A stretch of 18,183 bases of DNA from positions 1-18,183 of the forward strand of contig JAYUYT010000008.1 in assembly GCA_043752345.1 (NCBI GenBank). Reading direction: 5' to 3'. This DNA comes from VFJL01 sp043752345. Its GTDB lineage: Bacteria > Pseudomonadota > Gammaproteobacteria > Burkholderiales > Nitrosomonadaceae. The notes under the pieces were generated by a model that made no database searches, was not told the origin of the DNA, and saw nothing but the letters and a program-made list of their open reading frames with translations. Shown here piece by piece: positions 1 to 7,168 of this stretch. The translations under genes were made by a program, and so were the position numbers. Position 1 is the first letter of the stretch, and every line of letters starts with the position of its first letter.

Positions 1-957
1 AACAAGCTGACCATGATCAACAAGAAATCGGGGGCGATGATCAAGAATATCCAGGTGGGCGATGCGCCGGCGCACGTCATGACCAATCCCCTAACCGGCG
101 ATATCATCGTAAGCAACAACGGTGAAGACGGGATGTCAATCATCCTGGCCGGAACGACAAAAGTCAGCAAGATGATGCCAACACAGGGTCATGGTCAAGC
201 TTCCACCAATCCACACGGTCACTGGATCAGCGCAGATGGAAGCAGGATCGTCACTCCCAACATTAACACGGGAGACGTAGGTGTTTATGATACCGAGGGT
301 GTCGTCATTAATAGGGCGGCAACAGGGACTATTCCTGGTGCTCACCCCATCGCCATCGGTATGATGCCGGATTCCAGTAAGGTTTACGCATCCAACTTGC
401 TGCAACACAGTCTCAGTGTGCTTAATGGCAACACTGGATCCTTAATTAAGACCATCAACCTGATCGCTAACTATAACCCGGTCAGCGGAGCGATAGGTGG
501 GGATGGAACCGTAGGCATACTCCCAATCCAGACCCCGGTCTCGCCAGATGGCAAGGCAGTCGTGCTGGCTAATACCGGCGGCATGATCCTGATCATCGAT
601 ACAGCCACCGACACCATCGTCAAGATGCTGCCCTGCGGCCCCGGCTGCCATGGCGCGAATTTCGGTGCCAAACAAGGAGGGGGCTACTACGCTTATGTCA
701 CAAGCAAATTCGCCAATAATCTTATCGTGGTCGATGTAGATCCGAATGGAGATGGCAATCTGTCTGACGCTGCAATAGTCGGCAGGATCTCGCTAGTGGC
801 TAGTGCTAGCACTCCAAAAGATGACACTATCAGCGGCTTGGCCGGTTTTGGCGGCAATGGAGTACTGGCTATCCCCAATGTCTACAATGGCTGGGTGCAG
901 AAACTTCCTGACACATGGAAGGAAAAGCTTACAGAGAAACAGAAAAACCCAATCTGA
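1..957 (+). CDS. YncE/YVTN-type beta-propeller protein, 3' part
   Basis: The reading frame is open from the first base, so the true start lies upstream; the ATG at position 13 is probably internal. About 318 residues are visible, ending in TGA at 955-957. The sequence shows the repeating pattern of YncE or cytochrome-d1-like propellers: short strands with asparagine and glycine turns (IIVSNN, VYASNLL, VVLANTGG, YAYVTSK, LAIPNV) and recurrent SPDG or SADGS turns. Such proteins are usually periplasmic, but the signal peptide would lie outside the window. Two local motifs stand out. CGPGCH (window residues 212-217, nt 634-651) has the spacing of a rare CX3CH haem motif. DVDPNGDGNLSD (residues 245-256, nt 733-768) is a canonical EF-hand-like calcium loop. 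Substrate and partners cannot be read from the sequence. The family call is fairly safe; a specific function is not. Confidence 0.8.
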   Translation, partial: NKLTMINKKSGAMIKNIQVGDAPAHVMTNPLTGDIIVSNNGEDGMSIILAGTTKVSKMMPTQGHGQASTNPHGHWISADGSRIVTPNINTGDVGVYDTEGVVINRAATGTIPGAHPIAIGMMPDSSKVYASNLLQHSLSVLNGNTGSLIKTINLIANYNPVSGAIGGDGTVGILPIQTPVSPDGKAVVLANTGGMILIIDTATDTIVKMLPCGPGCHGANFGAKQGGGYYAYVTSKFANNLIVVDVDPNGDGNLSDAAIVGRISLVASASTPKDDTISGLAGFGGNGVLAIPNVYNGWVQKLPDTWKEKLTEKQKNPI

Positions 958-975
958 GTGCTTCTGTTCAGAAGC

Positions 976-1007
976 AAACGGCTATCGGATTCCGATGGCC
1001 GTTTTTT
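976..1007 (+). terminator. Intrinsic terminator of the beta-propeller gene
   Basis: A GC-rich hairpin pairs 976-988 with 992-1004 (13 pairs with one T-G wobble, the outer A-T pairs running into the T tract) around a 3-nt ATT loop. It is followed by a run of six T at 1002-1007. It starts 18 bp after the propeller stop codon. A second perfect hairpin, CTTCTG-TT-CAGAAG (961-974), sits just before it. The group II intron relic begins four bases after the T tract. Confidence 0.88.
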
Positions 1008-1174
1008 ATTGGTGCGCCCGGCAGGGCGCACTCACTTGGAGGTGAAAGTCCTCTACTCACCCTGCAAGGGGAAGAGTTAGCCGAACGGCAAGGGTGTTGC
1101 AGGCGACTGTGAATCTGGAGGAAGCCGAAGGCAAAGCGCTGGCCTGACGAACAGGAAGCGGATATGAGGCGACC

Positions 1175-2069
1175 TGGCAGTATGTCGCCGCAGGCCGCAG
1201 GGTGGTGGTGGACATGGATTTGGAAAAGTTCTTTGACCATGTTAACCACGGCCTACTGACTTCGATGCTCTCGAAGAAGATCGAGGATGGCCGAGTACAT
1301 CGCCTCGTCCGCCGGTATTTGGAAGCGGGCATGATGGCAGAAGGGATCATCTCCCCGAGGACGGAAGGCACGCCGCAAGGTGGGCCGCTCAGTCCGCTGC
1401 TATCGAATATCCTGCTGACGGAACTGGATCGGGAACTGGAACGCCGGGGTCATGCCTTCTGCCGGTATGCGGACGACTGCAACATTTACGTCAAAAGAAA
1501 AGTGGCGGGGGGGCATGGCGAGCATCACCCGGTTTCTGTCGGACACGGCTCAAACTCAAGGTCAATGTGGCCAAGAGCGCGGTAGCGCGTCCGTAGGAGA
1601 GGAGGTTTCTGGGGTACAGCCTGACGCGGCACAAAGCCCCAAGACTAGGATAGCGCCGACCAGCCGCAAGCGGCTGGAAGATAAAATCCGTGAAATGCTC
1701 AAAGGCGCGAGAGGGTGCAGCCTGACGACAGTCATCACCGAGAGCTCACGCCGATTCTTCGTGGCTTGGATGGCCTATTTCAGGCTAACCGAAACCAAGA
1801 AGGTACTGGAAGAGTTGGACGGCTGGCTCAGGCACAAACTACGCTGCATTCTATGGCGACAGTGGAAACGCCCTTATACTCGCGCCATGAACCTAATGAA
1901 GGCGGGATTGAAGGAAGAGCGGGCGTTTCGCTCGGCCTTCAACCAACGGGAAGCGTGGTGGAACAGTGGCGCAAGCCACATGAACCAAGCCTTCCCGAAG
2001 CTCTATTTTGATCGGTTAGGTCTGGTGTCGCTCATCGATATGACGCGACGACTCCAGTGTGTTCAATGA
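1175..2069 (+). pseudogene. ltrA: Group II intron reverse transcriptase/maturase, truncated and frameshifted
   Basis: Reverse-transcriptase homology begins abruptly without a start codon around WQYVAAGRRVVVDMDLEKFF (frame 2 of the window, from about 1175). It continues through the conserved TPQGGPLSPLLSNI block and the catalytic YADD motif in CRYADDCNIYV (near nt 1466-1498). The RT0 and RT1 blocks upstream are absent. Homology then jumps to frame 3 near 1500-1515 (MASITRFLS), to frame 1 near 1548 (LKLKVNVAKSAVARP), meets TAG at 1594-1596 where the family has tryptophan, continues as ERRFLGYSLTRHK, and returns to frame 3 near 1640. From there the maturase domain runs to TGA at 2067-2069 and ends with the usual LPKLYFDRLGL-like tail (here FPKLYFDRLGL). 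No HNH endonuclease domain follows. Three frameshifts, a nonsense codon and the missing N-terminus make this a pseudogene; symbol given only by family. Confidence 0.88.
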
Positions 2070-2140
2070 ACCGCCGGATGCGGAACCGCACGTCCGGTGG
2101 TCTGGGAGGACGACAGGGGTGACTCTGCCTCCTACCCGAT
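2069..2140 (+). ncRNA. Group II intron domains V and VI
   Basis: Domain V is the hairpin around 2069-2102, with an outer stem CCGCCGG/CCGGTGG and an inner stem TGCGG/CCGCA. Domain VI pairs 2104-2109 (GGGAGG) with 2131-2137 (CCTACCC) and leaves A2134 bulged, six nucleotides from the proposed 3' end at 2140. This fits the branch-point adenosine. The catalytic 3' domains thus look structurally preserved although the interior of the intron is gone. Confidence 0.75.
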
Positions 2141-2157
2141 TTGAATGTCGCGCTTGT

Positions 2158-4458
2158 CTAGTCGTTGCGTGCCGGCGCCAGTACGTCGCGGTTGCCGTTG
2201 CTTTGCATGGTGGAAACTAGGCCGGCGCGTTCCATTTCCTCGATCAGCCGTGCTGCGCGGTTATAACCGATGCGCAGGTGCCGTTGTACCAGCGAGATCG
2301 AAGCGCGGCGTGATTTGAGTACCAGCGCAACCGCTTCATCGTAGAGCGGATCAGCTTCGCCGCCTTCCTGCATGACTGAACTGCCGCTTTCACTTGCATC
2401 GTTTTCTTCTTCGATTGAGTCAAGCACGCCGTCCACATAGCGCGGCTCACCATGTTCCTTGAGATACTGCACTACCCGGTGTACTTCCTGGTCGGCGACA
2501 AAAGCGCCATGCACTCGCTGCGGGTAACCGCTACCGGGTGGAAGATAAAGCATGTCACCTTGGCCCAGCAGGGCTTCAGCTCCCATCTGATCGAGTATGG
2601 TGCGCGAGTCCACCTTGCTTGACACTTGAAATGCCACCCGTGTCGGGATGTTGGCTTTGATGAGGCCGGTAATGACATCTACCGAAGGCCGCTGGGTGGC
2701 AAGCAATAAGTGTACACCTGCGGCGCGAGCCTTCTGTGCAAGTCTGGCGATCAACTGTTCGACTTTCTTTCCTACCACCATCATCAGGTCTGCCAGCTCA
2801 TCGATCACTACCACAATCAGCGGCATCTCTTCCAGCGGCTCAGGGGCATCGGGTGTCAAGCTGAATGGGTTGGTGAGAGGCTCCCCGTTCTTGATTGCAT
2901 CACGAATTTTCTGGTTATAGCCGCCGAGATTGCGCACGCCCAGCGACGACATCAGCTTGTAACGCCGGTCCATCTCTGCCACACACCAGCGCAGCGCGCT
3001 AGCTGCCTGCCGCATGTCGGTCACCACCGGTGCCAGCAGATGTGGAATACCTTCATATACTGACAGCTCCAGCATTTTTGGATCCACCAGGATCAGGCGT
3101 ACCTGTTCAGGAGTCGCTTTGTAGATGAGGCTCAGGATCATGGCATTGATTGCTACCGATTTGCCCGAACCGGTCGTTCCCGCCACCAGCACATGCGGCA
3201 TTCTTCCTAGATCAGCCACCACCGGATGTCCGCCGATGTCTTTGCCCAGCGCGATAGTCAACGGCGATGCCATATCGGCGTAAGCCTGCGAACTGAGAAT
3301 TTCCAGCAGGCGCACTACCTGCCGTTTGGGATTGGGAATTTCCAGTCCCATGGTGGTCTTGCCGGGTATGGTTTCGACCACGCGTATGCTCACCACTGAT
3401 AGCGCTCGTGCCAGGTCTTTCACCAGGTTGATAATCTGGTTGCCCTTTACGCCTATGGCAGGCTCAATCTCGTAGCGGGTAATGACCGGGCCGGGATAGG
3501 CTGCCACCACTTTGACTTCCACGCCAAAATCGATCAGTTTGCGTTCGATCAGCCGTGAAGTGAACTCTAGCGTATCTGTTGACAATATTTCCACATCTTT
3601 GGCCGGTTCATCCAGCAGATGCAGCGGCGGCAAGGGTGAATCGGGCAAATCACCAAACAATGGCGTCTGTTTTTCTTTACTGACACGCTGCGATTTGGGG
3701 ATTGCGGTGGTAGCCGGCTCGATATGCAGTGGCGGGTATTCCTCAAAGCGTTTTTTCCCGACTCCGACTAATTCCTCACGCTTGCTTGCAGAGACCATCC
3801 CTGCGCGACGATCTTGCCGGTCCTGCCAACGGTGCCTGATGAAGAAAAAAGCACCCTCAATCGCGCCACCCAGTTTCTCGATAAAGCGCAGCCACGATAA
3901 GCCAGTGAATAGACTGAAACCAATTGCAATTGATATCAACAACGCCAAGGTTGCGCCGGTAAAACCAAGCGCTTGTGACAGATTGCTGCCAACTATCTCT
4001 CCCAGCATTCCGCCCGATGTCTGCGGCAGCAGCGCTTTGAGCGTATAGAGTCGCAGCGCTTCAAAGCCACTGCTGGCAACCAGTAGCGCGATAAAGCCAG
4101 CAGCTGAAACAAATAACGGACGCCGGTCAAATATTCCAGTGACATCAATGCGGCGGTAATTCCATGATGCCAGATAGAGGAAAAACAATACCCACCACCA
4201 TGCCGAAACTCCAAACAGAGACAGCAACAAATCCACCAGCCATGCACCCATACGCCCACCAGCGTTATACACTTGGCCGCTGCTGCCACTGTGCGACCAG
4301 GCAGGATCAGTGCGGTCATAGCCATAAAATATGAGTACCAGATAAAGCGCGACACCGAGCAACGCGAGTCCGCTGGATTCGCGCAGCAGTCTGACGATCC
4401 TGGGCGGCAAGGGGTTGGGGTCCGGCTTTTTCGCCATCGTCTTGTTGACGAAACTCAT
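2158..4458 (-). CDS. ftsK: DNA translocase FtsK
   Basis: This 766-residue protein is a septum-anchored, ATP-driven DNA pump. It clears and aligns sister chromosome termini at division and activates XerCD recombination at dif. The N-terminus carries about four hydrophobic membrane segments (roughly residues 28-46, 72-98, 115-131 and 161-186), followed by a short charged linker (about 200-290). The RecA-like motor has Walker A GTTGSGKS at 427-434 and Walker B LIVVVIDELADL at 547-558. The C-terminal winged-helix gamma domain, which reads KOPS orientation signals, spans about 703-766. Its linker is short compared with the 1329-residue E. coli FtsK; the size matches the compact FtsK/SpoIIIE form. 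A second possible start (MAKKPDP, residue 8) cannot be excluded because neither start has a strong Shine-Dalgarno sequence. The stop lies 17 bp from the intron relic. Confidence 0.96.
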   Translation of the reverse strand: MSFVNKTMAKKPDPNPLPPRIVRLLRESSGLALLGVALYLVLIFYGYDRTDPAWSHSGSSGQVYNAGGRMGAWLVDLLLSLFGVSAWWWVLFFLYLASWNYRRIDVTGIFDRRPLFVSAAGFIALLVASSGFEALRLYTLKALLPQTSGGMLGEIVGSNLSQALGFTGATLALLISIAIGFSLFTGLSWLRFIEKLGGAIEGAFFFIRHRWQDRQDRRAGMVSASKREELVGVGKKRFEEYPPLHIEPATTAIPKSQRVSKEKQTPLFGDLPDSPLPPLHLLDEPAKDVEILSTDTLEFTSRLIERKLIDFGVEVKVVAAYPGPVITRYEIEPAIGVKGNQIINLVKDLARALSVVSIRVVETIPGKTTMGLEIPNPKRQVVRLLEILSSQAYADMASPLTIALGKDIGGHPVVADLGRMPHVLVAGTTGSGKSVAINAMILSLIYKATPEQVRLILVDPKMLELSVYEGIPHLLAPVVTDMRQAASALRWCVAEMDRRYKLMSSLGVRNLGGYNQKIRDAIKNGEPLTNPFSLTPDAPEPLEEMPLIVVVIDELADLMMVVGKKVEQLIARLAQKARAAGVHLLLATQRPSVDVITGLIKANIPTRVAFQVSSKVDSRTILDQMGAEALLGQGDMLYLPPGSGYPQRVHGAFVADQEVHRVVQYLKEHGEPRYVDGVLDSIEEENDASESGSSVMQEGGEADPLYDEAVALVLKSRRASISLVQRHLRIGYNRAARLIEEMERAGLVSTMQSNGNRDVLAPARND

Positions 4459-4496
4459 GAGTGGTATTGAGACATTAGATCAGGGGAAAAGGTCTG

Positions 4497-4531
4497 ATTA
4501 TATAGGCAAAAGGCAATGCCTGGCTCGTCAA
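4497..4531 (-). promoter_or_regulatory. Possible ftsK promoter with overlapping hairpin
   Basis: Read on the - strand, a perfect -10 hexamer TATAAT lies at 4497-4502, about 40 bp before the ftsK start. The best upstream hexamer, TTGACG (4526-4531), is 23 bp away, too far for a standard sigma-70 promoter, so the -35 element is weak or absent. TTGACG falls in the loop of an 8-bp hairpin (4519-4539), which could be a weak terminator for glcF, as no clear U tract follows. The 138-bp gap 4459-4596 holds nothing else evident. Confidence 0.35.
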
Positions 4532-4596
4532 GAGCCGGGTTGGTGCAAGGCTGCGAGGGAGTCCGGTTTCACGGCAACGCCGGGCACATGTATTCT

Positions 4597-5874
4597 TCAT
4601 ACCCTCTCAAGCTTCTCGATTTTCTCGTCCAGCACTTCGATCCAGTGCCTGACCGGCAACGGGGTGCCGCTTTGCAAATGCATCAGACAGCCGATATTGG
4701 CGGTAACGATCTGGACCGGATTGCCGGATTCCAGCGCTGTCAGCTTATTCTTCAGCAATTGCTGTGACAGCTCCGGTTGCAGGATGGAATAGGTACCTGC
4801 TGATCCGCAGCACAGATGGGCGTCTGGAACAGCAGTCAATTCAAAGCCTGCAGCGACCAGAATTCTTTCCACTACGTCGCGAATTTGCATGCCATGTTGC
4901 AGGGTACAAGGGGAATGGAAAGACAATTTTGATTTTTCAGTATCGGGCATTGAGTTGCAGAAAGAAAAGGCTTCCTTGTCCATCTCGGCAAAGAGTATTT
5001 CGCTGATATCCCTAGTTAGTTCCGAAATGCGCGCTGCTTTTTCCGCATACACCGGATCATGCCTCAGCAGATGTCCGTATTCCTTCACCGTCACGCCGCA
5101 CCCGCTGGCAGTCATGACAATGGCCTCCACCCCATGCCTGGCAGCATTGCCTGCAATGTTTTCCACGAACGGCCACCAGGCATCCACATTGCGGCGCATG
5201 TAATCCAATCCTTCCTGTTGGGCGTTGAGATGATACGAAACTGCGCCGCAACACCCTGCATTTTCCGCCTTGATCAGCGAGATGCCGAGCTTGTCCAGCA
5301 CGCGTGCGGCGGTGCTGTTTATATTCGGCGCCAGCACCGGCTGCACGCAGCCATCCAGCACCAGCATCGTGCGTGTGTGCCGCGCCTCAGGCCACGTTCC
5401 GGGGGTGAGTGCTGCTGGCGGTATTGAGAGTTTAAGTTTGCCCGGCAGCAGCGGGCGGACAAGCCTTCCCAGTTTGAGCAGCGAGGCGAATACACCGGAA
5501 TCAGGCAATGTTTGGCGCAATGCGTATCGCATGGCGCCGGCCCTCATGTCGCGCCCCACCTGTTTTTCGACAATGCCACGGCCGATATCCACCAGTCGGC
5601 CATAACGCACCCCGGATGGGCAAACCGTCTCACAGGCGCGGCAAGTGAGGCAGCGATCCAGATGCAACTGGGTCTTTTGTGTGACCGGCTGACCTTCCAG
5701 CACCTGCTTGATCAGATAAATGCGGCCGCGTGGGCTATCCAGTTCATCACCCAGCAGCTGGTAGGTTGGGCAGGTAGCCAGGCAGAAGCCGCAGTGCACA
5801 CAGGCACGCAATATCGCCTCGGCTTCTTGTCCTTCGGGGGAATTCTTGATGAAATCGGCGAGATTGGTTTGCAT
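4597..5874 (-). CDS. glcF: Glycolate oxidase iron-sulfur subunit GlcF
   Basis: The 425-residue protein is the electron-transfer subunit of the membrane-associated GlcDEF glycolate dehydrogenase, which passes electrons from glycolate to the respiratory chain. Two ferredoxin-type 4Fe-4S motifs are complete: cysteines 25, 28, 31 and 35 (CVHCGFCLATCP) and 75, 78, 81 and 85 (CLTCRACETVCP). The C-terminal half has the two cysteine-rich CCG modules typical of GlcF and heterodisulfide-reductase-like subunits (AGCCGAVSYH and LCCGSAGTYS). Its ATG (5872-5874) follows directly on the TAA (5875-5877) of a small upstream ORF. No good Shine-Dalgarno sequence precedes it, so translation coupled to that ORF is plausible. 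It is the last gene of the garR-glcDEF operon. Confidence 0.96.
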   Translation of the reverse strand: MQTNLADFIKNSPEGQEAEAILRACVHCGFCLATCPTYQLLGDELDSPRGRIYLIKQVLEGQPVTQKTQLHLDRCLTCRACETVCPSGVRYGRLVDIGRGIVEKQVGRDMRAGAMRYALRQTLPDSGVFASLLKLGRLVRPLLPGKLKLSIPPAALTPGTWPEARHTRTMLVLDGCVQPVLAPNINSTAARVLDKLGISLIKAENAGCCGAVSYHLNAQQEGLDYMRRNVDAWWPFVENIAGNAARHGVEAIVMTASGCGVTVKEYGHLLRHDPVYAEKAARISELTRDISEILFAEMDKEAFSFCNSMPDTEKSKLSFHSPCTLQHGMQIRDVVERILVAAGFELTAVPDAHLCCGSAGTYSILQPELSQQLLKNKLTALESGNPVQIVTANIGCLMHLQSGTPLPVRHWIEVLDEKIEKLERV

Positions 5875-6027
5875 TTAATCCAGATAATCCATTAGGTGGC
5901 TCTTTGAGCCTACGTAAGTGCTGGCGGCCAGCTTGTGGCCATTTCCGCCGCTGGCTCGGCGTCCATAGATCAGGCTATGACCTTCTCTCAACCGACAAAA
6001 CTGTCTCGCAACCTGCCTCATCATCAT
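5875..6027 (-). CDS. Hypothetical 50-residue protein between glcE and glcF
   Basis: An ORF below common length cut-offs fills the gap between glcE and glcF. It starts at ATG 6025-6027, the first of three consecutive ATG codons. It is preceded by a good Shine-Dalgarno sequence (AGGA, six bases before the start) and lies 26 bp after the glcE stop. It ends in TAA at 5875-5877, abutting the glcF ATG. The product is basic in its first half (starts MMMRQVARQFCRLREG, then GRR and GHK) and acidic at the end (SHLMDYLD). It has one cysteine and no membrane segment or known motif, and I do not recognise a family. Ribosome site, placement and stop-start junction argue that it is translated. The caveat is the 17-bp inverted repeat at its edges, which could mean the segment is instead a small inserted element that happens to be open. 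Confidence 0.55.
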   Translation of the reverse strand: MMMRQVARQFCRLREGHSLIYGRRASGGNGHKLAASTYVGSKSHLMDYLD

Positions 6028-6051
6028 CTCACGTCCTAACGGATTATCTGG
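5880..6051. repeat. 17-bp inverted repeat flanking the small ORF in the glc operon
   Basis: CCAGATAATCCATTAGG (5880-5896) and CCTAACGGATTATCTGG (6035-6051) are inverted copies with one mismatch. In the - strand transcript that mismatch is a G-U wobble, so all 17 positions can pair. The arm upstream of the small ORF includes part of its Shine-Dalgarno sequence; the other arm encodes its last residues (HLMDYL) and lies just before the glcF start. Short hairpins lie inside, for example GGCTC-TTT-GAGCC (5899-5911). It may be a long-range regulatory stem or the terminal repeats of a 172-bp miniature element; no convincing target-site duplication is visible. Confidence 0.8.
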
Positions 6052-6053
6052 GT

Positions 6054-7127
6054 TTATAACTCCGGATACATCCGGCCAGGATTGAGTATTCCCATGGGGT
6101 CAAACTTTTCCTTCAGGCGCCGGTGGATATTCATCATCTCCGGTGTGAGCGGATGAAATGCGTCTGCGGATGCTTCGTTGCTGCGAAACAACGTAGCATG
6201 GCCACCCGTAGTCTTTGCTGCTGTACGCACAGTTTCGGCATCCATCTCTGCGTCGTTTATCAGCCAGCGCAACGCTCCCCCCCACTCAATCAATTGTCGC
6301 CCCGGCAACGATAGCGGCGGCGTAGTCGATTTCATGGACAAGCGCCACAGCGACTTGCCCGGCTGGAAGAATAGATGGGTTTGTTCGCGCACTGATTGCC
6401 AGAAGGCCACACCTTCAGCCACTTCTTCGCCGCCCAGTTTCGCATGAGCCGCCCGTACCGCGGCTTCCGCTCCGGAAAGCCGCAGGGTGAGCGCGTCATT
6501 GCAAAAACAGGTTGCGGAAATCGGCAGCGGTTTGCCCGCCCATAGATTCATCTTTTCGATCGCTTCGGCTTCTTTCATCTGCAGGCTTAGCGTCATTTCC
6601 GTTGGCGGCAGCGGCAGCACTTTGAGTGAAACCTCCAACAACAAACCCAGAGTTCCCATCGAGCCCGTCATCAAACGCGAAATGTCGTAACCCGCGACAT
6701 TTTTCATTACCTGCCCGCCGAAACGCAAATCATCTCCCCTACCGTCAAGTATGCGTACGCCCAGCACAAAGTCGCGTACTGCGCCGACGGATGCCCGGCG
6801 CGGACCAGACAACCCGGTGGCAACACAGCCACCGAGCGTGGCAGCGGCGCCAAAATGCGGCGGTTCGAAAGCCAGCATCTGGCGATGTTTATGCAATTCC
6901 GCTTCCAGATCAGCCAGGCGGGTGCCTGCGCGAGCAGTCAACACCAGCTCGGTCGGTTCGTAAGCAACGATGCCGCTGTAAGCCGTGACATCAAGCATGC
7001 TGATGTTTTGCCCGACAATACGGTTGCCATAAAACTCCTTGCTGCCCCCCGCACATATATGTAACGGTGCTTTACGTTCGGCGGCAGTACGAATGGTGTC
7101 GGCAAATTGGTCGATGATGTTTTGCAT
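6054..7127 (-). CDS. glcE: Glycolate oxidase FAD-binding subunit GlcE
   Basis: GlcE is the second FAD-binding (PCMH-fold) subunit of glycolate dehydrogenase and works with GlcD and GlcF. Diagnostic family segments are present in order: GIVAYEPTELVLTARAGT, FEPPHFGAAATLGGCVATGLSGPRR, VRDFVLGVRI, GGQVMKNVAGYDISRLMTGS, WGGALRWL, GGHATLF and the terminal FDPMGILNPGRMYPEL. The length (357 residues from this start) matches E. coli GlcE. I chose the ATG at 7125-7127 (MQNIIDQF) because it aligns with the family start. An ATG 33 bases upstream (7158-7160, MCCSPRD) lies 8 bp after the glcD stop and would add 11 residues; neither has a clear Shine-Dalgarno sequence. It is followed after 26 bp by the small ORF. 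Confidence 0.95.
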   Translation of the reverse strand: MQNIIDQFADTIRTAAERKAPLHICAGGSKEFYGNRIVGQNISMLDVTAYSGIVAYEPTELVLTARAGTRLADLEAELHKHRQMLAFEPPHFGAAATLGGCVATGLSGPRRASVGAVRDFVLGVRILDGRGDDLRFGGQVMKNVAGYDISRLMTGSMGTLGLLLEVSLKVLPLPPTEMTLSLQMKEAEAIEKMNLWAGKPLPISATCFCNDALTLRLSGAEAAVRAAHAKLGGEEVAEGVAFWQSVREQTHLFFQPGKSLWRLSMKSTTPPLSLPGRQLIEWGGALRWLINDAEMDAETVRTAAKTTGGHATLFRSNEASADAFHPLTPEMMNIHRRLKEKFDPMGILNPGRMYPEL

Positions 7128-7168
7128 GAATTTTATTGAATCGCGAGGGCTGCAGCACAATCAGCCGT

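Larger units (their letters stand above)
1012..2140 (+). mobile_element. Internally deleted group II intron relic, probably class IIC
   Basis: The 5' end is a typical group II start, GTGCG, forming the 8-bp hairpin GTGCGCCC-GGCA-GGGCGCAC (1012-1031). It is followed by a domain-I-like segment (ACTTGGAGGTGAAAGTCCTC). The 3' end has a domain V hairpin, a domain VI hairpin with a bulged A, and a terminal AT at 2139-2140. At about 1.13 kb it is much shorter than an ORF-bearing group II intron (normally about 1.8-2.5 kb). The missing part covers most of domains I-IV and the N-terminus of the reverse transcriptase; the junction appears to lie near 1150-1175. Insertion immediately behind a terminator hairpin, and a maturase ending without a visible endonuclease domain, are what class IIC introns show. 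The class assignment is inference. The element should be unable to self-splice or move by itself. Confidence 0.85.

Noticed and set aside
1715..2011. 98-codon ORF inside the intron
   Set aside because: It is an alternative frame of the maturase C-terminal region; the maturase homology is in the other frame.
3512..4048. 178-codon ORF on the + strand
   Set aside because: It is antisense to ftsK and serine-rich in the manner of reverse-frame shadows; no ribosome site or family resemblance.
5890..6051. Reading the inverted repeat as an insertion sequence with target duplication
   Set aside because: Flanking TTTA occurs on both sides but at unequal distances from the repeat ends, and there is no transposase; it is kept only as an alternative.
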